NCBI RefSeq assembly: GCF_000019665.1
Contig: NC_010794.1
Coordinates: forward strand, 2,223,146 to 2,287,145
Length of the DNA stretch: 64,000 nucleotides
Reading direction: 5' to 3'
Source of the DNA: Methylacidiphilum infernorum V4
GTDB lineage: Bacteria; Verrucomicrobiota; Verrucomicrobiia; Methylacidiphilales; Methylacidiphilaceae
Shown here piece by piece: positions 36,439 to 45,170 of this stretch (the first letter of the stretch is position 1; each line of letters starts with the position of its first letter). The translations under genes were made by a program, and so were the position numbers. A model generated the notes under the pieces. That model ran no database searches and was not told the DNA's origin. It saw only the letters and a list, made by a program, of their open reading frames with translations.

Positions 36439-37116
36439 CTAAGAGAAAAGCCGCCCATCTTTCATATTTAATATCCTGTCTGCTGACTTCGCTACTTCAA
36501 GACTGTGGGTGACCATGAGAAGGGTCAAATGATATTCCAAAACCAGCTTGTTGATCAAAGAGAGGATTCTTTCGGTGGTTTCTGAATCCAAGTTGCCGGT
36601 AGGTTCGTCAGCTAATATGATCTTGGGCTTCATAATCAAGGCCCGGGCAAGGGCAACCCTTTGCATTTCTCCTCCGGAAAGCTGATGGGGATAATGAGAA
36701 AGCCTATGAGAAAGTCCTACCTCTGCGAGTAATTCTTTTGCTGCTTTAGAGGCTGCAAGATCGACAACTCCTTGTAAAAGCGCGGGAAGCATCACGTTTT
36801 CTATGACAGAAAGGGTAGGCAGAAGATTAAAAAATTGGAATACAATGCCGATGATTTGGCCTCTTAAACGGGCCAATTTTTCCTCCTTTAAAGCATGGAA
36901 AGGATGACCGTCTACATAAATTTCTCCTTGGCTAGGACTATCTATTCCTGCTATAAGATGGAGCAGGGTGCTTTTACCACACCCACTTGGCCCCACAAGG
37001 GCAACCGACTGCCCCGGGTATATATCTAAATTAGCTTCTCTCAAAGCGACAGTTTGAACCTCTCCGTTATTATAATACTTGGAAACATTACGAACAGTAA
37101 TGATCGGGTTGTTCAT
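36439..37116 (-). CDS. ABC transporter ATPase (LolD/MacB/AttE type)
   Basis: The 225-aa ATPase has Walker A GPSGCGKST at 42-50, a Q-loop in IGIVFQFFNLLPTLSV, signature LSGGEMQRVALARALI, and Walker B IILADEPTGNLD. These features match the LolD/MacB branch that works with FtsX-type permeases. The gene starts inside the end of the upstream CHASE2 gene (4-bp overlap) and is followed by the permease 30 bp downstream. Confidence 0.93.
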   Translation of the reverse strand: MNNPIITVRNVSKYYNNGEVQTVALREANLDIYPGQSVALVGPSGCGKSTLLHLIAGIDSPSQGEIYVDGHPFHALKEEKLARLRGQIIGIVFQFFNLLPTLSVIENVMLPALLQGVVDLAASKAAKELLAEVGLSHRLSHYPHQLSGGEMQRVALARALIMKPKIILADEPTGNLDSETTERILSLINKLVLEYHLTLLMVTHSLEVAKSADRILNMKDGRLFS

Positions 37117-38465
37117 GGATGGGGTCTGTGGGGTCCGTTATGCAAATATTTTTTTTCAATCCTTTCCAAGATGGCTTCCACCTTTTCCAGGTGAGGAGGC
37201 GTCAAGTTTATAACATGGAACTTCCAATACCGGGCAGATAGCCCACATAAAATAATACCCAGGGAAAGAAGAAAGAGGGAAGCTAAAGGAAAAGCAAGGT
37301 TAAAAAAGACAAAGCCGCTCACCGCTAAGCCTAAAACGATTGCCAATACCATGAAAAAAAGCCAGCAAGCTTTCATTAGATTGCAACGAACAAATAATCG
37401 TGGAGCTAAAATAGCGAGCAAAAAAAGAAGGGCAAACGATGCTCCCTTAGGTATCCTTCTTAAGAAATCTCCTTGCACGATCTGTCTTGTTGCTTCTATC
37501 TTGATCTCTACCGGACTCATCTTGCCTATATCTGTCTGTACCCAGTTCACCACCGCCGGATCGGTAAGCCCTAGCCAGACCTGTTTGCCGTGGATTAAAT
37601 GGAGATCGAAAGCGGGTTTTATTCCCCGTGCCATCTGATCGGCATAAAGCAAAAAATCATCATACTTGATGTGGGTTATTCCAGATTGAGAATGCTTGAA
37701 CCTAAGCTGCATCCTTCCCTCCGCATCTAGGGGTATTCTTCTCAAAATTTGACCGCTGGAATTGCGTAAAAGGAAGGCTTTATTTAACCGGGCTTCTGAA
37801 TTTTTTATCGAAGCATCCATCCGGGAAGCCGAAGCAACCAAGGAGAGAGAAGGAACAAGGTTTTCATTAAGTTGAAAAAAAAGAGGAATAGATCTCAACT
37901 TCAGGCTTGTTCCCACCCCAAGATTATTGATCCCTACCGGATTACCTTCCGTAAGATCACCAGAAGGCCAAAAAACCGATCCATACTTGGGCAAAGAGCG
38001 AGGATCACCTCGAACAAGAAATTTTTCAAAAAAAATCTGCTGGGGAACTAAAGTCTCCGTCTTGAGTGCCGCCCCTGCAAAGCATACCCGGTTAAGCCTG
38101 TTTATAAGAGAACGGAACGTCTCATCGAAACTATCTAACCTTGGTCCCCTATCGGTAAAAAGTATGTCCATAACCACGCTTTGAGGGGTAAGAGGAATCA
38201 AACTCCTGAGAAAAAGAGAATATTCCAGTCTCGGCCACGGCCAAGGCCTGTCCACGGGAATCCTGTCAATTTCAATCAATATAAATTGACTGGCTTTGGG
38301 TGGTGTGGGCAACAACTCCTCAAGGCGGATGATTTTTTCTTCTACAGCATTCAACAAACCCACCCAAAAGAAAATACCAACGGCCGATCCCCATAAAAAC
38401 CCAAGGATAGAGGCAAGGAGAAGCCTTTTTTCTATTTCTATTGGACCCTTATTTAAAACAGCCAT
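37113..38465 (-). CDS. CHASE2-domain membrane protein without a recognisable output domain
   Basis: The 450-aa protein begins with a membrane helix (about 15-35), followed by an extracytoplasmic CHASE2-like domain with FILIEIDRIPVDRPWPWPRLEYSLFLRSLI and QSVVMDILFTDRG. Two or three membrane helices lie near 345-415. CHASE2 domains usually sit on sensors with kinase, cyclase or diguanylate cyclase output, but only about 35 residues follow the last helix here. It overlaps the ABC ATPase start by 4 bp and heads the AttEFGH-like set, so it may sense or gate that exporter. Confidence 0.78.
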   Translation of the reverse strand: MAVLNKGPIEIEKRLLLASILGFLWGSAVGIFFWVGLLNAVEEKIIRLEELLPTPPKASQFILIEIDRIPVDRPWPWPRLEYSLFLRSLIPLTPQSVVMDILFTDRGPRLDSFDETFRSLINRLNRVCFAGAALKTETLVPQQIFFEKFLVRGDPRSLPKYGSVFWPSGDLTEGNPVGINNLGVGTSLKLRSIPLFFQLNENLVPSLSLVASASRMDASIKNSEARLNKAFLLRNSSGQILRRIPLDAEGRMQLRFKHSQSGITHIKYDDFLLYADQMARGIKPAFDLHLIHGKQVWLGLTDPAVVNWVQTDIGKMSPVEIKIEATRQIVQGDFLRRIPKGASFALLFLLAILAPRLFVRCNLMKACWLFFMVLAIVLGLAVSGFVFFNLAFPLASLFLLSLGIILCGLSARYWKFHVINLTPPHLEKVEAILERIEKKYLHNGPHRPHP

Positions 38466-38613
38466 TTAACCAGCAACCGATTTGAGAAAATATATACTTT
38501 GCATCAGCTAGAAAACTCATTGAACTTTTTTCAAAAAGAAAAAACCTTCTTTTTAATTTGGATAGCCCAAGGATAAATGTCCAGAAATATCGGTATCAGC
38601 CCTTAATTTTCCT

Positions 38614-39570
38614 TCAAGGTCCTCGCTTCTTAAGCTTCTTATCTCCTTTCTTTTTGGCCATAATCCATTTTGCTTCTTGTTTCCATCTTTTCATCTTTTT
38701 ATTCAGCAAGAAAAGTTCCTTTTTCTTTTCTCTAATTTTTTCATTCATCCAGCCCTTTATTTTTTTGGTATATTGTTCATCAACCTGCAACTGGGAAAAT
38801 CCCCAAGCCGGATGACCTAAACAACTTTCCAATTCCCTGGTTTTCTTGTGCAAGGTCTTATCCAAAATAGCTATTCTTTTTTGGATCAGGGCGATAGGAA
38901 GGCTGTCCAGTTGCTTTTCTTCAAGATAATAGAGCGACTCGAGCAGTTCTAAATCTTTAGCTTTATAAGCCATTTGGGCAGCATACCACCTTTCCATTTT
39001 TTCCGGTGAGATTTCATGATTGGCATCGGGATGGAGAAGCCGGGCAATGGCTCTAAAGGCCGTTTTGAGCTTGGTTTCATGGGAGGCTTTTCTATCCCTT
39101 TCCTTATGGGCGCTTAGTCCTTGATCAGCCGGGGAAAGATCCTCAACAGGAGCTTCCCTTTTCTCTTCCCTCCCATTGGCCCCCTTTTTCTTTTTTCTTT
39201 TCTGGAGCAGGAAGTGACAAGAAAGGGCTATCCCCCGGTTATGAAAAAGGCTGTCGATTTCTATTTCAAAAATCAGTTGTTTTATGTCGGCTATTGCCGA
39301 TTCAATTTTTTTCAGCTCCGCCGTTTCCTTGGGGAAGGTGGACTCAACCCATTTCGTGTAGGTGGGTTTTTCGTAAACCATAAAATGGTGGAGCTTGCTT
39401 TGCACCTCCTCTAACCGGTCCTGGAGATTCAAATAATGGGTTTCCCAACTTCGCCGGATCGTTTTATTATCGACACAAACCAGAGGGAATGATGATCCAG
39501 TCTTTGAAGAATAAAAGGAAGGGGAGGACTTGTGGAATGAGCGAACTGTCAGCTTTTCCCTTTTCATCAA
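38614..39570 (-). CDS. J-domain-like coiled-coil protein of unknown function
   Basis: The 318-aa soluble protein has a charged helical N-terminal half with a Lys/Glu/Arg linker (about 123-145). A J-domain-like core follows: LKTAFRAIARLLHPDAN, with the HPD tripeptide at 180-182, then MERWYAAQMAYKAKDLELLESL, equivalent to helix III. A very basic C-terminal coiled coil ends in Lys-rich sequence. HPD is the part of DnaJ-type co-chaperones that stimulates Hsp70. No Gly/Phe or zinc-finger region is present, so it may recruit DnaK to a specific target. Confidence 0.6.
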   Translation of the reverse strand: MMKREKLTVRSFHKSSPSFYSSKTGSSFPLVCVDNKTIRRSWETHYLNLQDRLEEVQSKLHHFMVYEKPTYTKWVESTFPKETAELKKIESAIADIKQLIFEIEIDSLFHNRGIALSCHFLLQKRKKKKGANGREEKREAPVEDLSPADQGLSAHKERDRKASHETKLKTAFRAIARLLHPDANHEISPEKMERWYAAQMAYKAKDLELLESLYYLEEKQLDSLPIALIQKRIAILDKTLHKKTRELESCLGHPAWGFSQLQVDEQYTKKIKGWMNEKIREKKKELFLLNKKMKRWKQEAKWIMAKKKGDKKLKKRGP

Positions 39571-39751
39571 AGGAGATTTTTAAAGCAACCTCCGAGTCAA
39601 AGAGGTTAGGATTTTTTTCTTAAAAAATCAACCAATTATCAATGAGCACAATGGCCTCCTTGCTCCTTGAGAAAAGTTTACCTTTAGCTTTCTTCTTTCT
39701 AAAAAAAAGGTATTTTTTATCCAGGTTATCCTCTTTTCCTGGATCGCCTTC

Positions 39752-40486
39752 ATGAGTACACTTTTTTTCCAATCCTCCGGTTTAGTTTTTTCTTTTGAAA
39801 AGGCTACCCTAGCCACCAAGCTTATTCTCTTTTTTCTTCTCGGAGTTTCTTCAATCAGTTGGACCGTTCTATTAATCAAACTCAAACAGATCCAATCAGC
39901 GAAAAAACAGAGTAGGAAGTTCTTACGCAAGCTTAAGGCTTCAACGAAATGGATGGGCGTATATTTCAGTAGAGAAAATTTTCCAGGCTCACCCCATCAT
40001 GCGGTTTATATTGCCGGCTGCAAGGAACTGGTGAACATGTCTGCGGGAAGTTTCCCTCCGGCCGAAGGGTTTTCCGAAAAAAGCCTTCTCAAAATTAAAA
40101 TTTCAGAAAAATCATTGAAATTAATCCAATCGGCAATCGAAAGAGAAATTGGCAATCAACTCCTTCTTCTTGAAGAGCAGATGATTTTGCTTGCTACCGC
40201 GGCAAGCGGAGCTCCTTTCATAGGATTGTTAGGGACTGTTTGGGGAGTAATGGATGCCTTTGGAGAGCTCGCTCTTTCCGGGAAGGCAACCCTGGCGACA
40301 ATGGCTCCAGGAGTTTCTGGCTCCCTTCTTTCGACGGTCATGGGTCTTGTCGTTGCTATTCCCGCTCTTTTTGGGTATAACTTTATTGTAGCCAGCCTTA
40401 AGGCATTAACTATAGACTTGGAAAATTTCGGGACCGAAGTCCTGAGTGAAATAGAAAAGAGATTTGTAGTGGAGGAACCCCTTTAA
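39752..40486 (+). CDS. tolQ: TolQ/ExbB-type proton channel subunit
   Basis: The 244-aa inner-membrane protein has three helices. The conserved APFIGLLGTVWGVMDAFGEL and LATMAPGVSGSLLSTVMGLVVAIPALFGYN segments of the MotA/TolQ/ExbB family lie near 150-210. With TolR it uses the proton motive force to energise TolA or TonB. Its place in a tolQ-tolR-tolA-tolB-pal set favours TolQ over ExbB. The long cytoplasmic loop contains the Ser/Lys-rich stretch between helices 1 and 2. Confidence 0.9.
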   Translation: MSTLFFQSSGLVFSFEKATLATKLILFFLLGVSSISWTVLLIKLKQIQSAKKQSRKFLRKLKASTKWMGVYFSRENFPGSPHHAVYIAGCKELVNMSAGSFPPAEGFSEKSLLKIKISEKSLKLIQSAIEREIGNQLLLLEEQMILLATAASGAPFIGLLGTVWGVMDAFGELALSGKATLATMAPGVSGSLLSTVMGLVVAIPALFGYNFIVASLKALTIDLENFGTEVLSEIEKRFVVEEPL

Positions 40487-40517
40487 TACTTATAAGGTAA
40501 TCAAAACAATCAAAACA

Positions 40518-40931
40518 ATGAAAAAATTTTCGGATCGGTGGCGTTATTCCAGTTTTTCGGAATTAAACGTAACCCCTATGCTCGATTTTGCCTTCAGTTT
40601 GTTGATCATCTTTCTTATAACTACTCCTCTTTTTGAGCAGAACTTGGATATTGCTCTTCCCACGCTTGACTCCCAACAACAAAATGCCTCCCCGCATCCT
40701 TTAGTGATTCAAATCAACAAAATGGGCAAAATTTTCTTTAATGACAGGCCCATAGATAAAAAAGAACTCGAAGTCATTCTATTAGAAAGAATAAATAAGG
40801 ATCCCCATTTAACCGTGTCCCTTAAAATGGATAAAGACACAAGGTATGAAGAATTTTTGCCGTTTATGGAATTTCTTGAGAAGTTGGGAATAAAAAGAAT
40901 AGGACTTGTCCATATCCCCAATGAAAAATAG
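40518..40931 (+). CDS. tolR: TolR/ExbD family protein
   Basis: The 137-aa protein has a short cytoplasmic N-terminus, one membrane helix with the essential aspartate in VTPMLDFAFSLLIIFLITTPL (about 18-38), and a periplasmic domain that ends with EFLPFMEFLEKLGIKRIGLVHIP. It partners with the TolQ-type protein 31 bp upstream. Confidence 0.9.
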   Translation: MKKFSDRWRYSSFSELNVTPMLDFAFSLLIIFLITTPLFEQNLDIALPTLDSQQQNASPHPLVIQINKMGKIFFNDRPIDKKELEVILLERINKDPHLTVSLKMDKDTRYEEFLPFMEFLEKLGIKRIGLVHIPNEK

Positions 40932-41056
40932 CAGCATCGAAGCCGTTGTAACGACCGTTTACCCCCTTGAGATAAACTTTCTTCCTTTTTTTATTCCCCC
41001 TGTCTGCTTAAGGGCTGTAAGCTTCTTTTGTTTTCTTTCATTCATAAAGTTTTTCT

Positions 41057-41845
41057 ATGTCTTTGACCTCTCCTGCTCCAAAAAATAAAGAATTGAAGGG
41101 TAGAAATCTCTTCTGGACGGTATTCTTGCTCGTTTTAGCCGTTCATTTCAGCCTCATCTTAGCCTTTTTTGTTATCCATTCCTTGAAAAAAACAAACCAA
41201 CCCAAGATCTCCTATTTTAATATCGAGTCTTCTTCTCTTACCCATTCCACTCACGGCCCCTCCAAGGATTTTCCTCTAACAGAAAAACCAAAAGGATCAA
41301 AGAATGAAGAACATCCTAAGCATTCTTCCCCATCCCGACCCAAGGATATCCATTCTCCTCCTCTTGCTGAAACTGCTGAAAAAAGTATTTCTAATAAACC
41401 AGTAACAAAAAAAACCGCTCTCCAAAAAGAATCAAGGAAAGACCCCTCAAAGCTGCAAAAGCAACATACCGTCATCCCCAACCTGAGGGAAGTGAGTCGA
41501 ACTATCCCAGAAAATCCCCAGGCTCCTTCTGTTGAAGGAAAGGAAGCTCGAGAAGCTCAAAACCAGGGCCTCTCCCCTTCCTATTACTATGCACTTATAC
41601 GTGAAAAACTCTATTCCCTTTGGGACCAGCCGGTTGACTTACTCGGTCTAGGGCTCTTGGCCGTTGTGGAAATAACTGTTGACGACGATGGCGGCATTGC
41701 TCAATACAAACTTCTTCAAAGCTCGGGCAACGAAAAATTTGATCAAAGCACGTTACTTGCCGTAGAAAGACTTGGAAACATTGGAGAAAGGCGGCCGTCT
41801 GATGTTCCCAAGGTCATTACGGTCAAATTTCAGATGGAAAAATGA
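41057..41845 (+). CDS. TolA/TonB-type energy transducer
   Basis: The 262-aa protein has one N-terminal membrane helix (LFWTVFLLVLAVHFSLILAFF, about 17-37), a Ser/Pro/Lys-rich periplasmic spacer (about 50-165), and a C-terminal TonB-like domain (YYALIREKLYSLWDQPV... VVEITVDDDGGIAQYKLLQSSGNEKFDQSTLLAVERLG). Between tolR and tolB it most likely serves as TolA, linking the inner-membrane motor to TolB/Pal, although the C-terminal pattern alone would also fit TonB. Confidence 0.82.
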   Translation: MSLTSPAPKNKELKGRNLFWTVFLLVLAVHFSLILAFFVIHSLKKTNQPKISYFNIESSSLTHSTHGPSKDFPLTEKPKGSKNEEHPKHSSPSRPKDIHSPPLAETAEKSISNKPVTKKTALQKESRKDPSKLQKQHTVIPNLREVSRTIPENPQAPSVEGKEAREAQNQGLSPSYYYALIREKLYSLWDQPVDLLGLGLLAVVEITVDDDGGIAQYKLLQSSGNEKFDQSTLLAVERLGNIGERRPSDVPKVITVKFQMEK

Positions 41846-41903
41846 CCTGTTGGCATTCTATAACTTATGCTTTTGAAATCAAAATGACAATGGGTGCAAA
41901 AAA

Positions 41904-43052
41904 ATGATCTCTCTTTTGCCCTGCCTTTGTTTTCTTATCTTTCTTTCGAGCGGCTTGCTTTATGCTCAAGTCGAAGTAACCGGCGGAAAAGTGAGAGTTT
42001 TTTTAGAACAATTCCAGGGAAAAGACGCTGAAAACTGTCGTAAAATCGTTTCTAGAGACTTACTTCAAACTCTCCTGGTCGAGGTCAGTCCCGAGGAAAA
42101 CCAACGCTACGAAATAACCGCTCGGCTTTCCGATAAAGCCCTGGAAGGAATACTCGTAGATAAAGTCAAAAAACGGGAACTTCTTCATAAGAGTTTTGTC
42201 GGCGCAGAGATGCGCCAGTCCGCCCATCTTTTTTCTGATGCTCTGCTCGAGGCCCTAACCGGGATTAAAGGTTTTTCTAGTTGCAAAATCGCCTTTATAT
42301 CTTCAGAAACAGGTTTTAAGGAACTCTACATGATGGACATGGATGGGGAAGGACTTCAGCGGTTAACGGCCGATAAAACCATTAGCGCCCATCCCAGGTG
42401 GAGCCATGATCATTCCATGATCGCCTATACCTCTTATAAAAGCGGATACCCGGATGTTTACATCATCAAACTGGCTAAACATTCAAGAATCCGATTCTCC
42501 TTTTTCCCCGGGGTTAATTCCGGGGCTTCCTTTTCACCCGATGATCAAAATATAGCACTTACCTTAAGCAAAGATGGAAATCCTGAAATTTACATCATGG
42601 GGATAGACGGGGGTCCTCCTCGGCAACTGACTCGAAATAGGGCCACCAACACTTCTCCCTGCTGGTCTCCAGATGGCAAACAGATCGTATACACCTCGGA
42701 TGAAAGAGGGAGTATTCAGCTCTACATTATTTCCGCCGAAGGGGGACAACCCAAAAGGTTAATTACGGGCAATACTTATAGTTCAGAGCCGGACTGGTCG
42801 GCTGACGGGCAAAAAATTGCATTCAGCGCAAGGATAGGGGGCCAATTCCAAATTGGGATCTTCAATTTAAACACCAACCAAGCCTCTATTTTGACGACGC
42901 AAGGCGGAGAAGATCCTTCATGGACTCCAAATTCCCGCCATTTAGTCTATGCCTCGCAAGGCTCCCTTTATTTAATGGATACGGTAAGCAGGCAATCGAT
43001 CAAGCTTAACTGCGAACTTAAGCATTGCAGCGAGCCTTCCGTTTCTCCTTAA
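41904..43052 (+). CDS. tolB: TolB, periplasmic beta-propeller
   Basis: The 382-aa product has a signal peptide (ISLLPCLCFLIFLSSGLLYAQ), an N-terminal alpha/beta domain (about 25-125) and a WD40-like PD40 propeller (about 130-380). The propeller shows repeated FSPDD, WSPDGKQIVY, WSADGQKIAF, WTPNSRHLVY signatures. TolB couples TolA to Pal in outer-membrane invagination during division. Gene order and size support the call. Confidence 0.93.
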   Translation: MISLLPCLCFLIFLSSGLLYAQVEVTGGKVRVFLEQFQGKDAENCRKIVSRDLLQTLLVEVSPEENQRYEITARLSDKALEGILVDKVKKRELLHKSFVGAEMRQSAHLFSDALLEALTGIKGFSSCKIAFISSETGFKELYMMDMDGEGLQRLTADKTISAHPRWSHDHSMIAYTSYKSGYPDVYIIKLAKHSRIRFSFFPGVNSGASFSPDDQNIALTLSKDGNPEIYIMGIDGGPPRQLTRNRATNTSPCWSPDGKQIVYTSDERGSIQLYIISAEGGQPKRLITGNTYSSEPDWSADGQKIAFSARIGGQFQIGIFNLNTNQASILTTQGGEDPSWTPNSRHLVYASQGSLYLMDTVSRQSIKLNCELKHCSEPSVSP

Positions 43053-43146
43053 TCAAAAAACTTTCTTTTCCCTTTACATTTTGATCCGCTCAGAAATAAA
43101 AATCTTAAGGCTTCCTCCTCACGCCAGATGAATTGAACAGATCATT

Positions 43147-43686
43147 ATGAAAAAAAACCTCTACTTAACAGTGATAAGCGCACCTCAACCCTTCCTTGTT
43201 TTTCTCTTTGTTTTGATCATAGCTGCTGCCGGTTGTGCCAAGCATCCCAAAGGCAAAGAAAGACCAACCCCAGAAGAAGAAACCCTGGAGAGCTCCCCCT
43301 TGCCAAGCCGAGGAGAATTTAACCCTGATTTTGACGTTGATTATTCTCCCCTCAAAGACCAGGTAATCTATTTCGCCTTTGATAGCGCAGCTATTCCCGG
43401 CAGCGAAAGAGGAAAAATTGAAAAAATAGCCGATTGGATGAACCAACATCCCCAGCTATCCATTCTCCTTGCCGGCCACTGCGATGAAAGGGGAACCGAA
43501 GAATATAACCGTGGCCTTGGAGAAAGGAGGGCGATAGCTGTAAGAGAATACCTAATCGGATTAGGCATTTCAGCCGAAAAAATCCACACGATTTCTTATG
43601 GGAAAGATCGACCCATAGCCATAGGACATACCGAGGCCGATTATGCAAAAAACAGGAGAGTGGAAGCTGGAGTCATCCGCAAGTAA
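43147..43686 (+). CDS. pal: Pal, peptidoglycan-associated OmpA-family lipoprotein
   Basis: The 179-aa lipoprotein has a signal ending in the lipobox AAGC, a short acidic linker, and an OmpA C-terminal domain with YFAFDSAAIPGSERGKIEKIA, LAGHCDERGTEEYNRGLGERRA and KDRPIAIGHTEADYAKNRRVE. The Asp and Arg that bind diaminopimelate are present. It is the last tol-pal gene; CpoB/YbgF does not follow, and rarA lies 64 bp downstream. Confidence 0.93.
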   Translation: MKKNLYLTVISAPQPFLVFLFVLIIAAAGCAKHPKGKERPTPEEETLESSPLPSRGEFNPDFDVDYSPLKDQVIYFAFDSAAIPGSERGKIEKIADWMNQHPQLSILLAGHCDERGTEEYNRGLGERRAIAVREYLIGLGISAEKIHTISYGKDRPIAIGHTEADYAKNRRVEAGVIRK

Positions 43687-43750
43687 GCAATCGGGAATTG
43701 CTGGGAAATTCTTTTTTACTTCTCTGCATTCCTGAATTCTATTTTGATTA

Positions 43751-45115
43751 ATGCAAGAATTTTTCGATTGGTATCCTACCGACACAGAACAACCGACAAG
43801 CCCCACAGCACCCCTCTCGACAAAAATGCGGCCGAGAACCCTTGAAGAACTTGTCGGTCAAGAAGACATTCTTTTGCCCGGCAAACCCCTGCGAAGGCTT
43901 ATCGATGCCGATCGAATACAGTCGCTCATTTTATACGGCCCTCCAGGGACGGGAAAAACGACGTTAGCCGAAATTATAGCTAAAAAAACCAAGAGCTTCT
44001 TTGCAAGGTTAAATGCCGTTGAGGCTGGAGTATCAGATATAAGGAAGGTTATCGGCCAAGCGGCCCTCCGTTGGAAAAAAGAAAAAAAACATACTCTTTT
44101 ATTTATCGATGAAATCCATCGTTTCAACAAATCCCAACAGGACGTCCTCCTCCCCGACCTAGAAACTGGAATCATTAAACTTATAGGGGCAACAACTCAC
44201 AACCCCTGTTTTTACTTGACCGCCCCGCTTCTCTCCCGTTCCCATCTTTTTGAATTCAAGCCTCTTTCAAAACAATCTTTGGAAACCCTACTGCTCCGTG
44301 CTCTTACTGACAAGGAAAGAGGACTGGGAAACTATGAAGTGAGTATTGAAAAAGAGGCAAAAGAATTTTTGCTTAATCTCTGTGAAGGAGATGCCAGGCG
44401 GCTGTTGAATTACCTGGAGATCGCCGTCCTTTCTTCTCTCCAAGAAAACCAACCTGCTCCAGTTATTCTCAATATCGAAACAATCCAAAACCTGGTCCAG
44501 AAAAAAATCCCCCGCTACGACCACGGTGAAGATGAACACTATGACACGATTTCGGCTTTTATTAAATCCATACGCGGCAGCGATCCCGATTCGGCCCTCT
44601 ATTGGCTGGCTAAAATGATTTCAGCCGGTGAAGACCCCCGGTTTATTGCCCGCAGGCTGGTGATTCTTGCCACCGAGGACATCGGCTTGGCCAATCCTCA
44701 AGGATTACCTATCGCCACGGCCGCTTTCGAGGCGATCGAAAAAATTGGCATGCCTGAAGGCAGGATCCCCCTGGCTTTCGCTACCCTCTATCTTGCCCTA
44801 TCTCCCAAAAGCAATTCCGCCTACAAAGCGATAGACAAAGCTATAGAATGGATAGAGAAGGAAGCGACGGTTGAAGTTCCACAAATGCTCAAAGACAGTC
44901 ATTATTCGGGAGCTAAAAAACTAGGCAAAGGTGTAGGCTATCTCTACAGTCATAACTTCAGGGATGCTGTAAGCCCCCAAAGGTATGGGATCGAGCCGGG
45001 AACATTTTACGTCCCTACGGATAGGGGCAAGGAAAAGGAGTTTAAAGAAAGATTAGAATACATTGAAAAATTAAGAACAGAAGAAAAAAATAACTTCAAG
45101 GATTCATCCTCATGA
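43751..45115 (+). CDS. rarA: RarA/MgsA-type AAA+ replication-recombination protein
   Basis: The 454-aa AAA+ ATPase begins with the MRPRTLEELVGQEDIL box typical of RarA and clamp-loader relatives, with Walker A GPPGTGKTT at 63-71 and Walker B LLFIDEIHRFNKSQQD. C-terminal helical domain signatures RGSDPDSALYWLAKMI and LPIATAAFEAIEKIGMPEGRIPLA identify RarA/WRNIP1/Mgs1. It acts at stalled replication forks. It sits between the tol-pal and bat gene sets without evident functional link. Confidence 0.92.
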   Translation: MQEFFDWYPTDTEQPTSPTAPLSTKMRPRTLEELVGQEDILLPGKPLRRLIDADRIQSLILYGPPGTGKTTLAEIIAKKTKSFFARLNAVEAGVSDIRKVIGQAALRWKKEKKHTLLFIDEIHRFNKSQQDVLLPDLETGIIKLIGATTHNPCFYLTAPLLSRSHLFEFKPLSKQSLETLLLRALTDKERGLGNYEVSIEKEAKEFLLNLCEGDARRLLNYLEIAVLSSLQENQPAPVILNIETIQNLVQKKIPRYDHGEDEHYDTISAFIKSIRGSDPDSALYWLAKMISAGEDPRFIARRLVILATEDIGLANPQGLPIATAAFEAIEKIGMPEGRIPLAFATLYLALSPKSNSAYKAIDKAIEWIEKEATVEVPQMLKDSHYSGAKKLGKGVGYLYSHNFRDAVSPQRYGIEPGTFYVPTDRGKEKEFKERLEYIEKLRTEEKNNFKDSSS

Positions 45116-45170
45116 CACATTCCTTTTTATCCATCAAGCCCCCTTGTTTTTTTAGCATCTTCTACAAACC

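Noticed and set aside
40906..41088. Small hydrophobic plus-strand frame of 60 codons between tolR and tolA
   Set aside because: It overlaps the ends of both neighbours, has no ribosome site or recognisable motif, and Tol operons have no gene here.
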